Shown piece by piece: positions 1-7,773 of a stretch of 26,702 bases of DNA (positions are counted from its first letter, which is position 1; every line of letters starts with the position of its first letter). This DNA is from an uncultured Curvibacter sp. (GTDB lineage: Bacteria > Pseudomonadota > Gammaproteobacteria > Burkholderiales > Burkholderiaceae), in assembly GCA_946481355.1 (NCBI GenBank), contig CAMLNH010000003.1, positions 1 to 26,702 of the forward strand. Reading direction: 5' to 3'. The position numbers were made by a program, and so were the translations under genes. Below the pieces are notes generated by a model. The model ran no database searches. It was not told the origin of the DNA and worked only from the letters and a program-made list of their open reading frames with translations.

Positions 1-175
<175 letters not shown>

Positions 176-186
176 TTAAGTACCAA

Positions 187-216
187 AGCCCGCGACCCCT
201 CTGGGGCCCGCGGGCT
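187..216 (-). other. Hairpin in the rpsG-fusA spacer
   Basis: On the minus strand, AGCCCGC and GCGGGCT arms (210-216 and 187-193) enclose an inner CCCC/GGGG pairing, and the sequence continues with TTTGG. A second hairpin, GCGGGCG-N7-CGCCCGC (233-253), starts a few bases after the rpsG stop. Neither has a proper T-run. They may be attenuating or mRNA-processing structures between rpsG and fusA rather than terminators. Function is inferred only. Confidence 0.4.
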
Positions 217-258
217 CGCTTCCAACAGGCTAGCGGGCGCGGATGACGCCCGCGTGAA

Positions 259-729
259 TCAGAAGCGGAAGTGGCTGAATGCCTTGTTGGCTTCGGCCAT
301 GCGGTGCACTTCGTCACGCTTCTTCATGGCGCCGCCACGGCCTTCGGTGGCTTCCAGCAGTTCGTTGGCCAGGCGTTGGGCCATCGACTTTTCACCGCGC
401 TTGCGGGCGGCTTCCTTGATCCAGCGCATGGACAGGGCCAGACGACGGACGGGACGCACTTCCACAGGCACCTGGTAGTTGGCACCGCCGACGCGGCGGG
501 ACTTCACTTCCACCATGGGCTTCACGTTGTTGATGGCAACGGTGAACAGCTCCAACGCATCTTTGCCGGTTTTCTGACCGATGGTCTCGAGGGCACCGTA
601 AATGATGCGCTCGGCAACCGCCTTCTTGCCGCCTTCCATGATCACGTTCATGAACTTGGAGAGCTCGACATTGCCGAATTTCGGATCCGGCAGGATTTCA
701 CGTTTAGGGACTTCGCGACGACGTGGCAT
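259..729 (-). CDS. rpsG: 30S ribosomal protein S7
   Basis: The 156-residue product begins [20 protein letters not shown] and contains the S7 signatures [12 protein letters not shown] and [15 protein letters not shown], ending KAFSHFRF. The length matches bacterial S7. S7 nucleates folding of the 3' domain of 16S rRNA and contacts tRNA at the E site. A good GAGGTG ribosome-binding site lies just before the ATG. It is the second gene of the str operon. In E. coli, S7 represses its own operon by binding the rpsL-rpsG intercistronic mRNA; here that spacer is 162 bases, long enough to carry such a site. Confidence 0.98.
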   Translation of the reverse strand: MPRRREVPKREILPDPKFGNVELSKFMNVIMEGGKKAVAERIIYGALETIGQKTGKDALELFTVAINNVKPMVEVKSRRVGGANYQVPVEVRPVRRLALSMRWIKEAARKRGEKSMAQRLANELLEATEGRGGAMKKRDEVHRMAEANKAFSHFRF

Positions 730-891
730 GTTTCACCTCATGTTTGCTTCAGTTGGCATCTTTTCAGACACCGCGAGAGCCATACAGAACTCTCACTTAC
801 TCGACCCACCCGGACAATTCCGAGCTTCGGGTCACTACGCTCTAACCGTCTGCCTGACGGAACGAGCACCGAAAAACTCAGACCTGAAAAA
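730..891 (-). promoter_or_regulatory. rpsL-rpsG intercistronic spacer, possible S7 autoregulatory site
   Basis: This is a 162-base gap inside an otherwise compact ribosomal operon. No ORF or terminator is evident; one short complementary pair (CCGTC/GACGG) is present. By analogy with the E. coli str operon, where S7 binds the rpsL-rpsG spacer, it may carry a translational operator. That role is inferred from position alone and no conserved S7-binding fold was demonstrated. Confidence 0.3.
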
Positions 892-1269
892 TCAAGCCTT
901 CTTGGGACGCTTGGCGCCGTACTTGGAGCGCGACTGCTTGCGATCCTTCACGCCCTGCAGATCCAGGGAACCGCGGACGATGTGGTAACGCACACCCGGC
1001 AGATCTTTGACACGACCGCCGCGCACGAGCACGACCGAGTGCTCCTGCAGGTTGTGGCCTTCACCACCAATGTAGGAAATGACTTCGAAACCGTTGGTCA
1101 GGCGCACCTTGGCGACCTTGCGCAGAGCGGAGTTCGGTTTCTTGGGCGTCGTGGTGTACACGCGGGTGCACACACCGCGACGCTGCGGAGAGTTCTGCAT
1201 CGCAGGGCTCTTCGACTTGATGGTCTCGACCTCACGGCCTTGACGCACGAGCTGGTTAATGGTTGGCAT
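892..1269 (-). CDS. rpsL: 30S ribosomal protein S12
   Basis: The 125-residue protein starts [15 protein letters not shown] and contains [19 protein letters not shown] and [13 protein letters not shown], as in all bacterial S12. S12 sits at the decoding centre and controls fidelity. The lysines whose mutation gives streptomycin resistance (K43 and K88 here) are wild type, and D89, the residue that is methylthiolated in many bacteria, is present. An upstream in-frame ATG at 1389 exists, but the conserved N-terminus and a GAGGGACG ribosome-binding site support 1269. It is the first gene of the str operon. The gene upstream is a D,D-carboxypeptidase rather than rpoC, so the operon has been separated from rpoBC. 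Confidence 0.98.
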   Translation of the reverse strand: MPTINQLVRQGREVETIKSKSPAMQNSPQRRGVCTRVYTTTPKKPNSALRKVAKVRLTNGFEVISYIGGEGHNLQEHSVVLVRGGRVKDLPGVRYHIVRGSLDLQGVKDRKQSRSKYGAKRPKKA

Positions 1270-1337
1270 TGAAAAACGTCCCTCAACGTTTGGAAAACGA
1301 AAACGTGAAACCCTTCGGAAATTCCGAAAAGCCTTCG

Positions 1338-1366
1338 AGTGTACCAGCTGAGGATGCTTGCCGCAA
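1338..1366 (-). promoter_or_regulatory. Predicted sigma-70 promoter of the str operon
   Basis: On the minus strand, TTGCGG (1361-1366) and TACACT (1338-1343) are separated by exactly 17 bases. The -10 is preceded by TG at the extended -10 position. It lies about 70 bases upstream of rpsL, downstream of the carboxypeptidase stop, which fits independent transcription of rpsL-rpsG-fusA. Confidence 0.6.
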
Positions 1367-1418
1367 TCACTGCAAGCGGCCGCGGCCACTGCGGTCCACA
1401 GACCCAGCCAAGCCCGGC

Positions 1419-2615
1419 CTATTGAACCCAGAGTCGGAACGCATCCCAGGCCTGCCCCAGCAGACCTGCTTCATCAACAGTTTCCAGGGCAAGTAGAGGA
1501 ATTTCAGAGAGTGCGCGCTCACCATCAAAAATCTTCAGGGTTCCGACCGCCTGCCCTTTGCGCAAAGGCGCCACCAGCGGGTCGGGGCGTACCGCCTCGG
1601 TCCGCAGCCGGCCGGCCAACCCCGCCGGAACCGTGACGACGACAGCCTGCGGCCGCCCAAGGCGCACCTGGGCAGCACTGCCCTTCCAGACCCTGGGCGT
1701 CAACACGGCCTGGTTGGCCTCGAAAAGCTTGACCGTCTCGAAAGCCGCATAGCCCCAATTCAAGAGCTTCTGGGCCTCGGTCGCCCGGGCGTGTTCACTG
1801 CCAGCCCCGAGTACCACCACCATGAGGCGCCGCGGGCCCGGTGCGCCACCGGTGCCGAGATGCGGAAACTCCCGCTGCGCGGTGGCAATGATGCAATACC
1901 CGGCCGCTTCGGTGTGGCCGGTCTTGAGACCGTCCACCGATGGATCGCGGAACAGCAGCAGGTTGCGGTTGCTGTCATTGGCGGGCGGCGTGCCCTCGTA
2001 GCGGTACTTGCGGATCGCGTGGAAATGCGCGCGCCCGGGAAAATCGCGCAGCAACCGCGTTGCCAGCCGCGCCAGGTCCCGCGCCGTGCTCTGCTGCCCC
2101 TCGGCCGTCAGACCTGTGGGGCTCGTGAAACGCGTGGACGTCATGCCCAGGGCCTGGGCCTGCTCGTTCATCTGCTGCACGAAGCGCTCCACGCTGCCGG
2201 CTGTCCCCTCGGCCAGGGTCACCGCCGCGTCGTTGCCCGACTGCACGAGCAGACCCTTGAGCAGGTCCTCCACCGGCACCCTCATGCCCGCCTCAAGAAA
2301 CATGCGCGAACCCGGCTGACGCCGGGCGAGTTCGCTGACGGTCAGCTTCTGGTCCAGCTCCAGCTTGCCCACCCGCAACGCATCGAACACCAGATAGGCG
2401 GTCATGAGCTTGGTCAGTGAAGCCGGCGGCACGGCCAGGTCGGCCTCACGTGCCGCAAGCTCCTGACCGCTGCTCAAATCCACCAGCAGATAGGCACGCG
2501 CCGCGATCTCGGGCGGACGGGGCGCCGACTGCGCCAGGGCGCCGGCCGCCAGCCCCAGCCCCAGCCCCAGCCCCAGCCCCAGCAAGCCCAGAATACACAC
2601 CAGCCGCCGCATCAT
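1419..2615 (-). CDS. Penicillin-binding serine-type D-Ala-D-Ala carboxypeptidase (PBP5/6 family)
   Basis: The 398-residue protein has the three active-site motifs of the S11 family: SLTK (66-69, nucleophile Ser66), SGN (126-128) and KTG (231-233). These are followed by a C-terminal beta-rich PBP5-C-like domain (about 290-385) and a short hydrophobic/amphipathic tail that would anchor it to the inner membrane. It should trim the terminal D-alanine from peptidoglycan pentapeptides in the periplasm. The signal peptide (about 1-29, ALA-QS) is odd: its core is a run of alternating Leu-Gly encoded by a 6-bp tandem repeat. Its ATG overlaps the stop of the upstream hydrolase by 4 bases, so it is translated as the last gene of the hemJ-vanZ-ferredoxin-hydrolase run. 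It could be called dacA or dacC; the exact paralogue is not resolvable. Confidence 0.93.
   Translation of the reverse strand: MMRRLVCILGLLGLGLGLGLGLAAGALAQSAPRPPEIAARAYLLVDLSSGQELAAREADLAVPPASLTKLMTAYLVFDALRVGKLELDQKLTVSELARRQPGSRMFLEAGMRVPVEDLLKGLLVQSGNDAAVTLAEGTAGSVERFVQQMNEQAQALGMTSTRFTSPTGLTAEGQQSTARDLARLATRLLRDFPGRAHFHAIRKYRYEGTPPANDSNRNLLLFRDPSVDGLKTGHTEAAGYCIIATAQREFPHLGTGGAPGPRRLMVVVLGAGSEHARATEAQKLLNWGYAAFETVKLFEANQAVLTPRVWKGSAAQVRLGRPQAVVVTVPAGLAGRLRTEAVRPDPLVAPLRKGQAVGTLKIFDGERALSEIPLLALETVDEAGLLGQAWDAFRLWVQ
2551..2583. repeat. 6-bp tandem repeat in the signal peptide of the carboxypeptidase
   Basis: The unit AGCCCC is repeated perfectly about 5.5 times. On the coding (minus) strand it encodes alternating Gly and Leu in the hydrophobic core of the signal peptide. 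Because the unit is a multiple of three, copy-number change would lengthen or shorten the signal peptide by Leu-Gly pairs without a frameshift. Confidence 0.9.
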
Positions 2616-3247
2616 GGCGTGGCGCTCAGGTGACGCAGCACCAGGCTCTTGAGCAGGGGCAGCTGGCCATGGAAGAAATGGCTGCCGCCGGGCACCACGG
2701 TCACAGGCAGCACCTGGGGTCGCGCCCAGTCCATCACCGCCGCCAGCGGCACCGTGTCGTCATGCTCGCCATGCAGCACCAGGGTCCGCTCGTGCAGCTC
2801 CGGGGGAATGGTTGCCACCTGGAAGCGGCTGGCCGCCGCGCCGACGAACACCAGTTTTTCGATCTGGCGGGCAGGCCCCAAAGTCGCCAGGGTCTGGCTC
2901 ATGACGAAGGCGCCAAAGGAAAACCCGGCCAAGGCCAGCGGGCCGTCGGGCGCGCACTCGCGCACCACGGACAGGAAGTCCTCGGCCTCGCCACGTCCTT
3001 CGTCGTGCACGCCCTCGGTCGCACCCACGCCGCGGAAATTGAAGCGCAGCGCCTGCCAGCCGGACTGCACAAAGGCGCGCGCCAGGGTCTGCACCACCTT
3101 GTTGTCCATGGTGCCACCAAACAGCGGATGGGGATGGGCGATCACGGCCACGCCGCGCGGCGTCTGCCCGGGCGCCGGCGCATCGCGCAGAACTTCGATG
3201 CGGCCTGCGGCCCCCTGCAGTTGCAGGCGCTCCGTCTGGGCGTTCAT
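2612..3247 (-). CDS. Alpha/beta hydrolase of the short, HPHPLFGGTMDNK-type family
   Basis: The 211-residue protein has HPHPLFGGTMDNKVV (38-52), the strand-turn RFNFRGVG (68-75), the nucleophile elbow GFSFG with Ser110, an acid in HGEHDDTVP (Asp163/164) and His190 in GGSHFF. This is a complete catalytic triad in a compact alpha/beta fold without a lid domain or signal peptide. Family members are annotated as dienelactone-hydrolase-like or uncharacterised esterases; the substrate is unknown. The start is one base beyond the ferredoxin stop, and the stop overlaps the next gene's ATG, so translational coupling is likely. Placement among envelope and heme-related genes does not reveal its job. Confidence 0.88.
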   Translation of the reverse strand: MNAQTERLQLQGAAGRIEVLRDAPAPGQTPRGVAVIAHPHPLFGGTMDNKVVQTLARAFVQSGWQALRFNFRGVGATEGVHDEGRGEAEDFLSVVRECAPDGPLALAGFSFGAFVMSQTLATLGPARQIEKLVFVGAAASRFQVATIPPELHERTLVLHGEHDDTVPLAAVMDWARPQVLPVTVVPGGSHFFHGQLPLLKSLVLRHLSATP

Positions 3248-3248
3248 C

Positions 3249-3590
3249 TCAGCGCCCCACGCCCGGCGGCGTCAGCAGACGCTGAACCACCTGGCCATTC
3301 TTCAGATGGGATTCGACGATTTCATCGATGTCGCTGACATCCACGTAGGAATACCAGACTCCCTCGGGGTAGACCACGGCCACCGGCCCGCCGGCACAGC
3401 GGTCCAGGCAGCCGGCGCGGTTGACGCGCACCTTGCCCGGACCGGCCAGGCCCGCAGCCTTGACCTGGGACTTGCAGCGCTCGAAGGCCGCCTCGGCCTG
3501 ATGATCGGCGCAGCAGGCCTCGCCGGCCGCACGCTGGTTGAGACAGAAGAAAACGTGGTGCTTGTAATAAGAGGGGGCGGGGGAGCTCAT
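3249..3590 (-). CDS. Thioredoxin-like [2Fe-2S] ferredoxin
   Basis: The 113-residue protein has the cysteine pattern of thioredoxin-fold ferredoxins: C16 and C26/C27 near the N-terminus (HVFFCLNQR...ACC), then C61-x3-C65 in NRAGCLDRCAGGPVAVVYPEG. The last segment is the hallmark of this family (COG3411-type), which binds a [2Fe-2S] cluster and transfers electrons in the cytoplasm. It overlaps the upstream VanZ-like gene by the ATGA arrangement and is one base from the following hydrolase. Its electron partner is not indicated by the neighbours; the nearby hemJ makes a heme-related role conceivable but unproven. Confidence 0.88.
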   Translation of the reverse strand: MSSPAPSYYKHHVFFCLNQRAAGEACCADHQAEAAFERCKSQVKAAGLAGPGKVRVNRAGCLDRCAGGPVAVVYPEGVWYSYVDVSDIDEIVESHLKNGQVVQRLLTPPGVGR

Positions 3591-4708
3591 GGTCCGATTT
3601 TAGGTGCACCCTCATCGCCGCGGCCTTGTCCCCAGATGCGGGTCAGCACATACAGCAGCACGGCATAGGGCCAGACCCAGCCCAGCCACTGGCCCACACC
3701 ATGGAAACGGATGAAACGCCCCTGCTCCCAGATCTGCAGGGTGTGCGCGAAATAGGGGCTGGCTGGCGCCTGGTTGATCAGGCTCAGGTAGACCCCCAGC
3801 ACCAGCAGCAGCAGGGCTGCGCCGGCACGCGCGGGCACACGCAGCAGCAGCAAGGCCAGCAGCAGGGCCAGCAGCAGGCCGGCCTGCACCGGCTGGCTGA
3901 ACCAGGCCCAGGCATGAACCGGCCCATAGCTCAAGGCCGCCGACAACCAGCTGGCCCCCAGGGCTGCGGCGAACACCGCGAGCACGAAGGCGACACGGCG
4001 CGCCATGACCGGAATGACGCTGTAGCCGAGCAGACAGGGCATCAGCGCCCCCAGCAGCACGCACCCAAGCTCCGCACCGGGCACCAGAGGCTGCAGCTCC
4101 ACCACGCGCAAAGGCAGCCATTCAAGAAAGGGGGTGTCCTGCAACAACTCCGCCAGAGCCTCCTCAACCCGCTCGTAGACCTGGCCCAGCCCCAGGGGCA
4201 CCGCAGCCGGAAACAGCAGGGCAAAGGGCCAGAGCGCCAGCAGCACCAGGGCGCCGCGGGCATCAGCCACGAACCAGCGCTCGCGAAAACGGATCCAGCG
4301 GTCGATAGCCCCAAACTTCTCCAGCAGCGTGGCACTGACCGCTCCCAGCCAGGCCCCTGCCGTGTTCAGCACCCAATCCACATTGGACGGCACCCGCGCG
4401 GGCAGATAACCCTGCAGGGTCTCCAGGCACAGCGACAGGACCCCCGCCCCGACCGTCGCACGCAGCACGGCCTGTGCGCCGCGCCCTGTGCGCAGGGCCG
4501 CGAGCGCGAACAAGAAACCGAGCGGGGCATAGCCCAGCACATTGGTGAACAGGTCGAAGGCCGTCCAGTAGTGGGGCCAGGGCGCGAGCAGATAGCCCCA
4601 GGGCAGCGGCCCCTGGTCACGCCAGTCGGTGAAGGGATAGAGGCTGGCGTAGATCACCAGGCCCGCATAGACCATGCCCAGAGGCCAGGCCGAGGTCTTG
4701 TGCGGCAT
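3587..4708 (-). CDS. VanZ-family polytopic membrane protein
   Basis: From the ATG at 4708 the protein is 373 residues. The N-terminal third carries the VanZ pattern: D52, N56, GY-x-PLGF (59-65), E96-x2-Q99, R105 and D111-x3-N115-x2-G. This is followed by a long membrane region of many Leu/Ala-rich helices absent from minimal VanZ proteins. VanZ was named for teicoplanin resistance, but most members are housekeeping membrane proteins of unknown function and no van cluster is present. A GTG at 4723 would add five residues but abuts the stop of hemJ with poor spacing, so ATG is preferred. The stop overlaps the ferredoxin ATG. Confidence 0.85.
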   Translation of the reverse strand: MPHKTSAWPLGMVYAGLVIYASLYPFTDWRDQGPLPWGYLLAPWPHYWTAFDLFTNVLGYAPLGFLFALAALRTGRGAQAVLRATVGAGVLSLCLETLQGYLPARVPSNVDWVLNTAGAWLGAVSATLLEKFGAIDRWIRFRERWFVADARGALVLLALWPFALLFPAAVPLGLGQVYERVEEALAELLQDTPFLEWLPLRVVELQPLVPGAELGCVLLGALMPCLLGYSVIPVMARRVAFVLAVFAAALGASWLSAALSYGPVHAWAWFSQPVQAGLLLALLLALLLLRVPARAGAALLLLVLGVYLSLINQAPASPYFAHTLQIWEQGRFIRFHGVGQWLGWVWPYAVLLYVLTRIWGQGRGDEGAPKIGP

Positions 4709-4725
4709 GCTGCGCACCCCCACCC

Positions 4726-5154
4726 TCAGAAGGGCTTGACCACCACCAGGACCACGGCCGCGACCAGAAGCAGCACCGGCGCCTCGTTGAACCAGCGGTA
4801 CCAGAGATGCCCGCGCCGGTTCTCACCGCGACGGAACTTGCGCAGCAGCAGCCAGCAGGCATGGTGGTAACCCAGCACCAGCAGCACCACCGCCAGCTTG
4901 GCATGCAACCAGCCATTGGCCGGACCGCGGCCAATGCCGTAGCCCAGCCAGAGCCAGAAGCCCAGCACCAGCGCCGGCACCGCCAGCAGCGTGGTAAAGC
5001 GCAGCAGCTTGCCCGCCATGAGCAGCAGCCGCTCCCGCTCGGCCACGGAATCCGCCGGCACCTGGGCCAGATTCACGTAGATGCGTGGCAGATAGAACAA
5101 TCCAGCGAACCAGCTGGCCACGAAGACGATATGGAAGGCTTTGACCCAGAGCAT
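4726..5154 (-). CDS. hemJ: Protoporphyrinogen IX oxidase HemJ (CopD-like membrane protein)
   Basis: The 142-residue protein begins MLWVKAFHIVFVASWFAGLF and contains YLPRIYVN (21-28), GWLHAKL (81-87), YHH (96-98) and YRWFNEAPVLLL (119-130), ending in VVVKPF. These are the conserved features of HemJ, including His8 and Lys86, which are invariant in the family. HemJ oxidises protoporphyrinogen IX to protoporphyrin IX in the inner membrane, the penultimate heme step. Four transmembrane helices are visible. A longer ORF start at 5193 lacks conservation; the ATG at 5154 matches the family N-terminus. It is divergent from hemB across a 359-base spacer and heads the run down to the carboxypeptidase. 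Confidence 0.92.
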   Translation of the reverse strand: MLWVKAFHIVFVASWFAGLFYLPRIYVNLAQVPADSVAERERLLLMAGKLLRFTTLLAVPALVLGFWLWLGYGIGRGPANGWLHAKLAVVLLVLGYHHACWLLLRKFRRGENRRGHLWYRWFNEAPVLLLVAAVVLVVVKPF

Positions 5155-5190
5155 GGTCCGAGTGTAGTCGCGCACAAGCCTGCACAGCCA

Positions 5191-5209
5191 CAACCAGCGA
5201 AGCTGGTTG
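5191..5209 (-). other. Hairpin in the hemJ leader
   Basis: CAACCAGC and GCTGGTTG form a perfect 8-bp stem with a 3-base loop, 37 bases upstream of the hemJ ATG. It has no T-run and so is not a terminator. It could shape the hemJ leader mRNA or be a protein site; no function can be assigned. Confidence 0.4.
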
Positions 5210-5238
5210 CGTCGGAGGCTAATTTGTCCCGCAGGGGC

Positions 5239-5278
5239 AAGTTAAGCGCAGCGGCCGCAGACAAAGTTAAGCGCAGCG
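5239..5278. repeat. 15-bp direct repeat upstream of hemJ
   Basis: AAGTTAAGCGCAGCG occurs perfectly at 5239-5253 and 5264-5278, a period of 25 bases (about 2.4 helical turns). The pair sits between the hemJ leader and the terminator of the putative small RNA. It could be a double operator or a remnant of a dispersed repeat. Confidence 0.75.
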
Positions 5279-5288
5279 TGCCAAAACC

Positions 5289-5315
5289 AAAAAAAACCCC
5301 GGCCAGAAGCCGGGG
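5289..5315 (-). terminator. Intrinsic terminator on the minus strand
   Basis: A perfect 7-bp GC stem (CCCCGGC/GCCGGGG) with a 5-base loop is followed directly by eight T on the minus strand. In the plus direction the T-run is displaced by nine bases, so the minus orientation is the functional one. It would end the candidate small RNA. Confidence 0.85.
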
Positions 5316-5391
5316 TTGCAAGCCTTTTTTGCTGTCACACATCAAGGCCCCGCTCAGGGAGGAAAAGCGGGGGGTGGCGAACCACCCGGGT
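5289..5391 (-). ncRNA. Candidate small RNA between hemJ and hemB
   Basis: The minus strand carries a complete transcription unit without an ORF. A sigma-70-like promoter (TTGCAA, 17-base spacer, TAGATT at 5395-5423) predicts a start near 5388-5392. Three consecutive hairpins follow: GGGTGG-TTCG-CCACCC (5372-5387); CCCGC with a 13-base loop TTTTCCTCCCTGA closed by GCGGG (5349-5371); and CCCCGGC-TTCTG-GCCGGGG followed by eight T (5289-5315). The predicted transcript is about 100 nt. The middle loop exposes CCTCCC, complementary to Shine-Dalgarno sequences, a feature of several trans-acting sRNAs. I recall a published structured motif named after hemB in Burkholderiales; whether this is a member needs a covariance search. 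The alternative is simply a terminator of an unseen transcript, but no gene lies upstream on this strand. Confidence 0.6.
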
Positions 5392-5394
5392 TGT

Positions 5395-5423
5395 AATCTA
5401 ACAAAAAGGTCAGCCGATTGCAA
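5395..5423 (-). promoter_or_regulatory. Sigma-70-like promoter of the candidate small RNA
   Basis: On the minus strand, TTGCAA (5418-5423) and TAGATT (5395-5400) are spaced by 17 bases. Both hexamers match 4 of 6 consensus positions, and the element sits immediately before the three-hairpin unit. Confidence 0.55.
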
Positions 5424-5447
5424 GCCAGCCCCGTAAACCAGGGGTAA

Positions 5448-6515
<1,068 letters not shown>

Positions 6516-6530
6516 GCGCACGAGACCGTC

Positions 6531-7625
6531 ATGCGCGTCTTCACCATCGGTACGACCGGCGTCAGTGAAAGCAACGCGCCGCCGACCCAGCTGCCGGCCC
6601 AGGGCCATGTCTGGATCGCCTGCAGCCGGCCCGAGTTCGAGGCCGGTTGGGCCCAGCTGCAGACCACCTTGCAGGCACTGGCTGGCCTGCAGCTGGTGGA
6701 CCTGCACGTCTCGGACCTGCTCAACGCCCAGCTGCCCTCCCACTTCGACTACACCTCACAGTACGACCTGCTGGTCTTCCGGCGCCTGGCCAGCACGAAC
6801 GGGCGCGCCGACACCACCCAGGCCACGGCCTTGCGGCGTGGCGGCCCACCCATCCTGCGCCACATCGACACCAGCCCCGTGGGCTTTGCGGTGTTCGAGC
6901 GCGTCCTGCTCTCGGTGCATCCGGCGGACTGCGCGGCCCGCGACGCCTACGCCGCGCGGCTGCTGCAGGCCAGCAGCACCGAGGTGCGCACGGCCAGCAG
7001 CAGGCTGCCCGCCTCGCCGGCCGACCTGATGCTGCGCGTGATCAACCAGATGGTCGACGGCTTCCTGGACCTGCGGCGCGAACTCACGCGCCAGCTCGAC
7101 CACTGGCAAAGCGAGCTGATCAACCCGCGCACACGCTTTTCCAACTGGGCCGCTCTGCTCGATGCCCGCCTGTCCCTGCACCAGCTCGACGAGATATGCG
7201 AGGACCAACGCGCCGCCGTGCAGGACTGGATCGAGACCGTCAAGACCTGGCCCGAGATGCAGACCCCGGCGATGGAGCGCGAGCGCGACCTGCTGCTGGT
7301 GCGCAGCCGCGACGTGCTGGAACACATCGAGCGCGTCGTGCATCACGTGCGCCGGCTGGAGCAGAGCGTGGAAACCGCGGTGCAGATCCACTTCAACGCC
7401 CAGAGCAACCGCACCAACGACATCATGCGCACGCTCACGGTGCTCACCGCCATCTTCCTGCCGTTGAACCTCATTGCCGGGATCTTCGGCATGAACTTCG
7501 ACGTCATTCCCCTGATCCACGAGGACAGCGGCTTCTGGTGGGCCATGGCCTCCATGGGCCTGACGGCCGTCGCGCTGGCCCTGCTTTTCTGGCGCAAGCG
7601 CTACCTCGAACGCAGCGGGCGTTGA
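6531..7625 (+). CDS. CorA-family divalent cation transporter (GMN type)
   Basis: The 364-residue protein has a long soluble N-terminal part, a helical stalk rich in charged residues (about 170-290), and two C-terminal membrane helices. The first ends in the CorA signature IFGMNF, with GMN at 320-322, and the second is followed by basic WRKRYLER. CorA proteins are pentameric inner-membrane channels for Mg2+ (some for Co2+, Ni2+ or Zn2+). It starts 15 bases after the hemB stop and is probably co-transcribed; HemB of this type is Mg-dependent, so the pairing may be functional, though that is inference. It could equally be a ZntB-like Zn2+ exporter: the motif alone does not decide. Confidence 0.88.
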   Translation: MRVFTIGTTGVSESNAPPTQLPAQGHVWIACSRPEFEAGWAQLQTTLQALAGLQLVDLHVSDLLNAQLPSHFDYTSQYDLLVFRRLASTNGRADTTQATALRRGGPPILRHIDTSPVGFAVFERVLLSVHPADCAARDAYAARLLQASSTEVRTASSRLPASPADLMLRVINQMVDGFLDLRRELTRQLDHWQSELINPRTRFSNWAALLDARLSLHQLDEICEDQRAAVQDWIETVKTWPEMQTPAMERERDLLLVRSRDVLEHIERVVHHVRRLEQSVETAVQIHFNAQSNRTNDIMRTLTVLTAIFLPLNLIAGIFGMNFDVIPLIHEDSGFWWAMASMGLTAVALALLFWRKRYLERSGR

Positions 7626-7680
7626 GCCCGCACCTTTGTTCCAGATCAAACAGCGCACGTGCGGGCTTGCAGCCCGGCAC
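7625..7680 (+). other. Three-segment alternative hairpin region after the corA-like gene
   Basis: AGCCCGCAC (7625-7633) is perfectly complementary to GTGCGGGCT (7659-7667). The latter can instead pair with AGCCCGGCAC (7671-7680) with one bulged G and a 3-base loop. The two structures are mutually exclusive. No T-run follows, so a simple terminator is not supported. Confidence 0.5.
7636..7649 (+). promoter_or_regulatory. FNR/Anr-like box upstream of the OmpW-type gene
   Basis: TTGTT-CCAG-ATCAA matches 9 of 10 positions of the FNR consensus TTGAT-N4-ATCAA. It lies 124 bases before the porin ATG. ompW of E. coli is known to respond to FNR. No clear -10 is seen at the canonical distance, so support is moderate. 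Confidence 0.4.
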
Positions 7681-7773
7681 CCGACTTGACCTGCCGCAAG
7701 GCCGTCAAGGCGACGCGGTCTTCCAATGTGTTCCGGGCATCGCCCTTATCTCATCTCGAAGAAGGAACACATC

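Noticed and set aside
1270..1389. Longer S12 start at 1389
   Set aside because: The extra 40 residues are not conserved, and a promoter with -10 at 1338-1343 lies inside them.
3780..3900. CAG-rich stretch as a repeat array
   Set aside because: It is irregular and encodes Leu/Ala-rich membrane helices of the VanZ-like protein; no perfect tandem unit is present.
3587..4708. VanZ-like gene as an antibiotic resistance determinant
   Set aside because: No other van genes are present; VanZ-fold proteins are common chromosomal membrane proteins, and the neighbours are housekeeping genes.
5297..5329. Plus-strand terminator reading of the hairpin near 5300
   Set aside because: In the plus direction the T-run is displaced by nine bases and no plus-strand gene ends upstream; the minus orientation has an immediate eight-T run.
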